From positions 1 to 46,603 of IMG/VR virus record IMGVR_UViG_3300017989_000170: a DNA stretch of 46,603 bases; one strand, 5' to 3'. Every line of letters begins with the position of its first letter. Positions within the stretch are counted from its first letter, which is position 1. Position numbers and translations under genes: made by a program. This document shows, piece after piece, positions 45,296 to 46,603 of the stretch. The notes beneath the pieces are model-generated. The model saw only the letters and a list, made by a program, of their open reading frames with translations, did no database searches and was not told the DNA's origin. The stretch comes from a virus.

Positions 45296-46603
45296 ATGGC
45301 TACTAGGAAGTTCCTTTATGGTGGTGCTAACGGATACCCGCGTGAAGCGGATCCAGCGGACGACATTCAACTAGGTGGACTGGAGATGTCTGGCGGCATC
45401 GACATGAACACCAACAAAGTCACTGAGCTGGCTGCTGCTACAGCTTCTGGTGATGCGCTCTCTTTTGGACAGTCTGGCGCTGAGCTAAGCGGGCTGTCTA
45501 TCACGACTTCAGCTCTTGACATGAACTCGCAGCAGATTACCAATCTAGCTGATGGTACTGTCAGTCATCACGCGGTCAATCTTTCTCAAATGGAAGATGC
45601 GATCACATTGGGTAGAACTTGGAAAGAGTTTCTTCTTTATTCCCGTCAGCTAAACAATGCACAAGGTGTATTGGGAGCTTCGGCATTGTACATGTCGGCT
45701 AATCCGGTAGCTGGCGATACAATCACAATCACGAACGGGACAGTAACCAGAACGTACGGCGCGACTTCTGGTGGCGATGCTCAGTACACAATTGGTGCAA
45801 CTCCAGCCGACACGATGGCAAATCTTGCAGCAGCAATCGAAGCTGACGGGTCTGCATGGGTGTCGAATTTCGACACTGATCTGGACGCAATCAACTCCGC
45901 TGGTGTTGTTGTTATTATGGAGTCGACTACAAGCGCTGGTGATTCTGAGGTTTATGGTACGTGGGCAACGCCTGCCAGCATTCAGCTTGTTGATTTCACG
46001 GATGAGACCGACTACACGAAGAAGACTTCGTCGAATCTTCCTGGGTCTGCTCCTGGCGCTACAAACTTCGGTATTCGCAGGACACAAGCAAACCTCATCG
46101 CTGGTGAGGTTCACTATGTAGAGAATAACGACAGGTTGTACGGTTGGGATGACGATGCCGACGAGTGGAATGCTCTGTCTGGTAGCGTTTCTATCCCTGA
46201 TGCGACTGCTGCATCTGGTGGTGGGATTAAGGGTAAAATCACAGTAGACAGTGATTTTGGTCTTGCCGTAAATACCGGTATCTTGACTATAGATCTCGCA
46301 TCCAACAGAGGTCTTGGTTTTAGTTCTGGTGAACTTGAAGTCGTAGAGAATACCGCCGCAGGTATCGAAGTCACATCTTCTGGTATCGGGATTGACCTCG
46401 CAGCATCTACTCCAGCTCTGTCATTCGATGGCAGTGGTGATCTGCAAGTAGACGTTGATACCACAGCTGGTATCGAGAAGACAGCCAATGGTGTTGCGAT
46501 TGACCTCGCGGCAACCACTCCTGCTCTTGGATTTGACGGATCAGGTGATCTCGAAGTCACTGTCGTGTCGACAGGCGGCGTAGAGAAAGCGGCTGGTGGG
46601 CTC
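45296..46603 (+). CDS. Tail-fibre-like protein, 3' end outside window
   Basis: ATG 45296 behind AGGAGG, open through the last base, 436 codons visible. N-terminal part GGLEMSGGIDMNTNKVTELA followed by a second MNSQQITNLADGTVSHHAVN is the typical fibre start, in which M-N-x-x-x-I-x-x-L repeats align with virion attachment. From residue about 345 a repeat of roughly 35 residues occurs (AGIEVTSSGIGIDLAASTPA, LSFDGSGDLQVDVDTTAGIE, then LGFDGSGDLEVTVVSTGGVE). This repeat forms a beta shaft in many fibre proteins. Host-binding tip is beyond the window. Confidence 0.75.
   Translation, partial: MATRKFLYGGANGYPREADPADDIQLGGLEMSGGIDMNTNKVTELAAATASGDALSFGQSGAELSGLSITTSALDMNSQQITNLADGTVSHHAVNLSQMEDAITLGRTWKEFLLYSRQLNNAQGVLGASALYMSANPVAGDTITITNGTVTRTYGATSGGDAQYTIGATPADTMANLAAAIEADGSAWVSNFDTDLDAINSAGVVVIMESTTSAGDSEVYGTWATPASIQLVDFTDETDYTKKTSSNLPGSAPGATNFGIRRTQANLIAGEVHYVENNDRLYGWDDDADEWNALSGSVSIPDATAASGGGIKGKITVDSDFGLAVNTGILTIDLASNRGLGFSSGELEVVENTAAGIEVTSSGIGIDLAASTPALSFDGSGDLQVDVDTTAGIEKTANGVAIDLAATTPALGFDGSGDLEVTVVSTGGVEKAAGGL

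Overview
The window is a contiguous piece of a large tailed-phage genome whose head genes follow the T4 (gp17-gp20-gp21/22-gp23) plan. Every supported gene lies on the + strand, genes are packed with ATGA/TGATG overlaps, and Shine-Dalgarno sequences of the AGGAGG type are common. No rRNA, tRNA, CRISPR array, integrase or transposase was seen. The host cannot be fixed from the sequence. Strong AGGAGG sites and sigma70-like TTGACA-N17-TAAATT promoters fit a bacterium, and a possible spanin pair and lipoprotein hint at a double-membraned host.

Layout. Positions 1-21535 are an accessory (early-type) region of about 60 small genes. Most are unrecognised. Many encode Cys-rich zinc-ribbon-like proteins or single-span membrane proteins. 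Recognisable ones are a DUF7694-like protein, a DUF1937 (deoxyribosyltransferase-like) protein, an RHH/winged-helix regulator, a HicB-like protein, a DUF5131 (phage Gp37/Gp68) protein, a HAD phosphatase-like protein, a DUF5662-like protein, a MazG-like pyrophosphohydrolase and a DHH/DHHA1 phosphoesterase. Positions 21639-37427 are the packaging and head module: a candidate small terminase, large terminase carrying three inteins, portal carrying one intein, two head-core-type proteins, a protease-scaffold fusion, a gp23-like major capsid protein, then a strong rho-independent terminator. Positions 37442-46603 hold neck/tail-type structural genes and end inside a repeat-containing fibre-like gene.

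Unusual features. (1) The intein at the terminase Walker B motif contains a complete 805-codon NUMOD3/PD-(D/E)XK endonuclease gene in a different reading frame with its own ribosome binding site, while the 943-residue intein frame stays open across it. (2) A GGGAAAC slippery heptamer, a 6-nt spacer containing the stop codon and a GC-rich hairpin lie at the end of the acidic head gene 32836-33903, followed by a 66-codon Lys/Arg-rich reading frame in -1 that has no start codon of its own. (3) A 16-bp inverted-repeat motif, GCGAACTYRAGTTCGC, occurs ten times (seven intergenic, three inside genes) and contains the CGAAC-N4-GTTCG core of SOS-box-type operators. Two copies sit just upstream of the best promoters, and four others lie 11-22 nt upstream of start codons.

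How the genes may work together. The promoters at 2163, 3700 and 15526 plausibly drive rightward operons, and the repeated operator probably lets one DNA-binding protein control or road-block them. The late module packages DNA (terminase, portal), builds and matures the prohead (core proteins, protease-scaffold, capsid protein) and adds neck and tail parts. There is no gene-free stretch above 300 bases. The longest is 33904-34113, which holds the putative frameshift extension. Others worth noting are 20874-21020 (nested inverted repeats), 2124-2237, 3658-3777 and 15471-15587 (promoters/operators), and 21536-21638 (no clear signal beyond a possible 20-codon reading frame at 21601).
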